From Bacillota bacterium (GTDB lineage Bacteria > Bacillota > Clostridia > Acetivibrionales > DSM-1351): a stretch of DNA of 40,959 bases. A program made the translations under genes and the position numbers. Positions 39,006 to 40,959 of the stretch are shown here, in pieces. Below the pieces are notes generated by a model. The model searched no databases. It had not been told where the DNA came from and saw nothing but the letters and a program-made list of their open reading frames with translations. The stretch lies in assembly GCA_023392075.1 (NCBI GenBank), contig JAEVZU010000091.1, forward strand, positions 1 to 40,959, in the 5' to 3' direction. Each line of letters begins with the position of its first letter. Within the stretch, counting starts at the first letter, position 1.

Positions 39006-40959
39006 ATGAAGAAATTTTTGTGTGTCTTAGTGGCATGCGTGCTGTTATTGTCATCAACAGCAGTTTTTGCCACTAACGGTAACGGAAATGGCAATGAAAA
39101 AAAGTTTAATAGCAACGACGAATATGAAAATGCCATAACCGCACTACAAGCAATACTTGATAACTATAACAGGGATGACAGGAACTACGATGATTATGAT
39201 CAGCAATATATCCAGGAAATCATCAATCAGATGCTGAAGTTAAAGCAAAAGTATAAGGACGGGTCCACGTCAATTTTTATCAACGGCCGCGAGTACTCTG
39301 TCAACGATGGGAATGTGATCAAATACAAAAATATTGTATTACCCATAAAACCGGTTCAGGAGGGTCTTGGAGCAACTGTTGACTGGAACAGCAAAACTCA
39401 TATTGTTACAATAACGGACGGTAACATCACTCTGGTAATGAATCTCGATACCAGGAAAATAAAGGTTAATGGGTTTGAAATTAAAAACAGTGTTCTGACA
39501 ACCGGCAATAAAAATCAAACAATTGTATTGATAAAATTTATAGCCGAGGTGCTCGGTAAAAATGCCGAAATCAACGAAGGTGCCGGTGCCGTTATCATTG
39601 ATGATGACGGGAGCAGCAGCATCAATGACAATATAAAGGGAAAGGGCCTGAGCCAATTTGAATACAGCGGCAAATGGAATTACGGTACCCAGGCAAATGC
39701 ATACCTGGAGGATAATCACTGGTCCTCAAGCCGTAATGCTTTCTATAAGGTAAAATTTGAAGGCACACAGATAAAGCTTTACGGAGCTACATCAAATAAT
39801 CACGGTATTGCCGCTGTTTCAATCGACAATGGCCGTGAAACTTATGTTGATTTTTACTCTTCCAAGAGAGCGGACAATGTTTTGGTTTACACAAGTCCTG
39901 TGTTGAAACCTGGTCAGCATACTTTGAAAGTCCGTGTCACAGGCACTAAAAACTTCAAATCCAAGGGAACCAATATAACCGCCGACAGAGCCACTATTAT
40001 TTCATATGATGCGGTTCAAAGCAACATAGCATTAAATAAAAGCTCATTCTCAGACAATGAGCAATCTGAAAATCCCGCCTATAATGGTAATGACGGAAAC
40101 CTTTCAACCCGCTGGAGTGCTTCAGATGGCTCTGCTAATCACTGGTGGACGGTTGATCTCGGAGATATCTACAACATAAGCGGTTCCCAGGTTACATGGG
40201 AAAAGGCAAATAAAGTATACAAGTACAAGATAGAGGTTTCTCCCGATAATTACAACTGGACTCTTAAGGTTAATAAAACTAACAGTTACAGTAAGCAGCA
40301 GGTTCAAACCGACAGCTTCAGTGCCAATTCGGCCAGATATGTAAGGATTACCGTTACAGGCCTGGAATCAGGCTGCTGGGCCAGTTTATCCGAATTCAAG
40401 GTATTTGGCGGAAGAACAAATACCAATGTTGACACAAAAGCTCCTGCAGCTCCCGCCAGTCTTAAGGTAACGGCACCGGTCCCCAATGAAGCTGCTTTAA
40501 ACTGGAATGCTTCTTATGATAACGTAGGAATAGCCGGCTATAAAATATACAGAAACGGCTATGAGATTGACGATATATCAAACGGCACATCCTACAGGGA
40601 TAGAGGATTATCTGCCGGCACCACTTATGTTTACTCGGTAGTAGCATACGATGCGGCTGGTAATTATTCAAATCACAGTGAGTTTGCCTATGTGACAACT
40701 CCGCGTTCAAACGGCGACGATGACTCGTACGGAAATGGTAACGGACTTAAGGCCGAATACTATAACAATAAGGATTTAACCGACTTAAGATTTACACGTA
40801 CCGACGGAACGGTAGATAATTACTGGAAAAACAGCTCACCTGACTCAAGAATAGATAAAGAGACATTTTCCATCAGGTGGTCTGGACAAATTCAACCACT
40901 GTATTCAGAAACATATACATTTTACACAACATCAGACGACGGCGTCAGATTATGGGTTA
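39006..40959 (+). CDS. Secreted multidomain surface or carbohydrate-binding protein, partial at the 3' end
   Basis: An open frame of 651 codons runs off the window. A signal peptide (1-22, ending STAVFA) is followed by a charged Asn/Asp-rich helical segment (25-82), a copper amine oxidase N-terminal-like domain (about 86-200, with SIFINGREY, PIKPVQEGLGATVDW and a VIIDDD ending), a beta-sandwich likely to bind sugar (about 215-335), an F5/8 type C discoidin domain (about 340-467, containing NPAYNGNDGNLSTRWSA and WWTVDLGD), a fibronectin type III domain (about 480-565, APAAPASLKVTAP) and the start of a PA14 domain (about 580 on, LKAEYYNNKDL). GGAGG precedes the ATG. It is likely a cell-surface or secreted glycoside-active or adhesion protein; the catalytic part, if any, lies beyond the edge. 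Confidence 0.88.
   Translation, partial: MKKFLCVLVACVLLLSSTAVFATNGNGNGNEKKFNSNDEYENAITALQAILDNYNRDDRNYDDYDQQYIQEIINQMLKLKQKYKDGSTSIFINGREYSVNDGNVIKYKNIVLPIKPVQEGLGATVDWNSKTHIVTITDGNITLVMNLDTRKIKVNGFEIKNSVLTTGNKNQTIVLIKFIAEVLGKNAEINEGAGAVIIDDDGSSSINDNIKGKGLSQFEYSGKWNYGTQANAYLEDNHWSSSRNAFYKVKFEGTQIKLYGATSNNHGIAAVSIDNGRETYVDFYSSKRADNVLVYTSPVLKPGQHTLKVRVTGTKNFKSKGTNITADRATIISYDAVQSNIALNKSSFSDNEQSENPAYNGNDGNLSTRWSASDGSANHWWTVDLGDIYNISGSQVTWEKANKVYKYKIEVSPDNYNWTLKVNKTNSYSKQQVQTDSFSANSARYVRITVTGLESGCWASLSEFKVFGGRTNTNVDTKAPAAPASLKVTAPVPNEAALNWNASYDNVGIAGYKIYRNGYEIDDISNGTSYRDRGLSAGTTYVYSVVAYDAAGNYSNHSEFAYVTTPRSNGDDDSYGNGNGLKAEYYNNKDLTDLRFTRTDGTVDNYWKNSSPDSRIDKETFSIRWSGQIQPLYSETYTFYTTSDDGVRLWV

Noticed and set aside
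1..40959. CRISPR arrays, tRNA or rRNA genes, transposases, phage genes
   Set aside because: I looked for regular repeats, cloverleaf ends and integrase or transposase motifs and saw none that hold up.

Overview
The window looks like a chromosomal segment of an anaerobic, low-GC Firmicute of class Clostridia. The evidence is strong Shine-Dalgarno sites, class III (oxygen-sensitive) ribonucleotide reductase, rubrerythrin, Feo ferrous-iron uptake, T-box, cobalamin and c-di-AMP riboswitches, ECF transporters, and a large secreted modular protein at the right edge. I would guess a free-living or plant-fibre-degrading clostridium, but the species is inference. I see no tRNA, rRNA, CRISPR array, complete insertion sequence or prophage. 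All assignments come from reading motifs and gene order; no database search was run.

Region 1 (1-4.6 kb): iron storage and oxidative stress. An encapsulated ferritin, its encapsulin shell, rubrerythrin and a two-repeat DUF2935 protein come first. A c-di-AMP (ydaO/yuaA) riboswitch then precedes a secreted SH3-SH3-NlpC/P60 cell-wall hydrolase.

Region 2 (4.6-11.3 kb): two divergent transport units. Leftward are an ECF S component and a methyltransferase; rightward is a five-gene NikABCDE/Opp-type ABC importer whose binding protein has a His/Trp-rich tail that suggests a metal or metal-chelate substrate. Both mRNAs begin with the same structured leader: a CATGAAGG box followed by a conserved terminator-like hairpin whose stem is kept by G-U/A-U exchanges. 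This is the best candidate in the window for an undescribed cis-regulatory RNA.

Region 3 (11.3-17.3 kb): metE behind a tandem leader (methionine-type T-box, then cobalamin riboswitch), convergent with nrdD-nrdG, which carry two NrdR boxes.

Region 4 (17.4-26.1 kb): metals. Leftward is feoA-feoB-CDF-YibE/F. Rightward is a Zur-type operon with a COG0523 GTPase, an unusual COG0523-permease fusion and a YcgQ/TIGR03943 protein.

Region 5 (26.2-38.8 kb): a large uptake island. Two paralogous modules, each a PchR/YbtA-like AraC regulator plus a pair of fused permease-ATPase ABC half-transporters, flank an ECF transporter (MptD-like S, EcfT, double-domain EcfA). The ABC-ABC-ECF order recalls the distal streptococcal sia (siaDEFGH) haem locus, and the ABC halves recall YbtPQ/IrtAB siderophore importers. 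Three promoters share a TGGAG direct-repeat box exactly 24 nt from the -10, so the three transporters probably form one regulon, perhaps importing haem, a siderophore or another metal chelate.

Region 6 (38.8 kb to end): the 5' part of a secreted multidomain surface protein that runs off the window.
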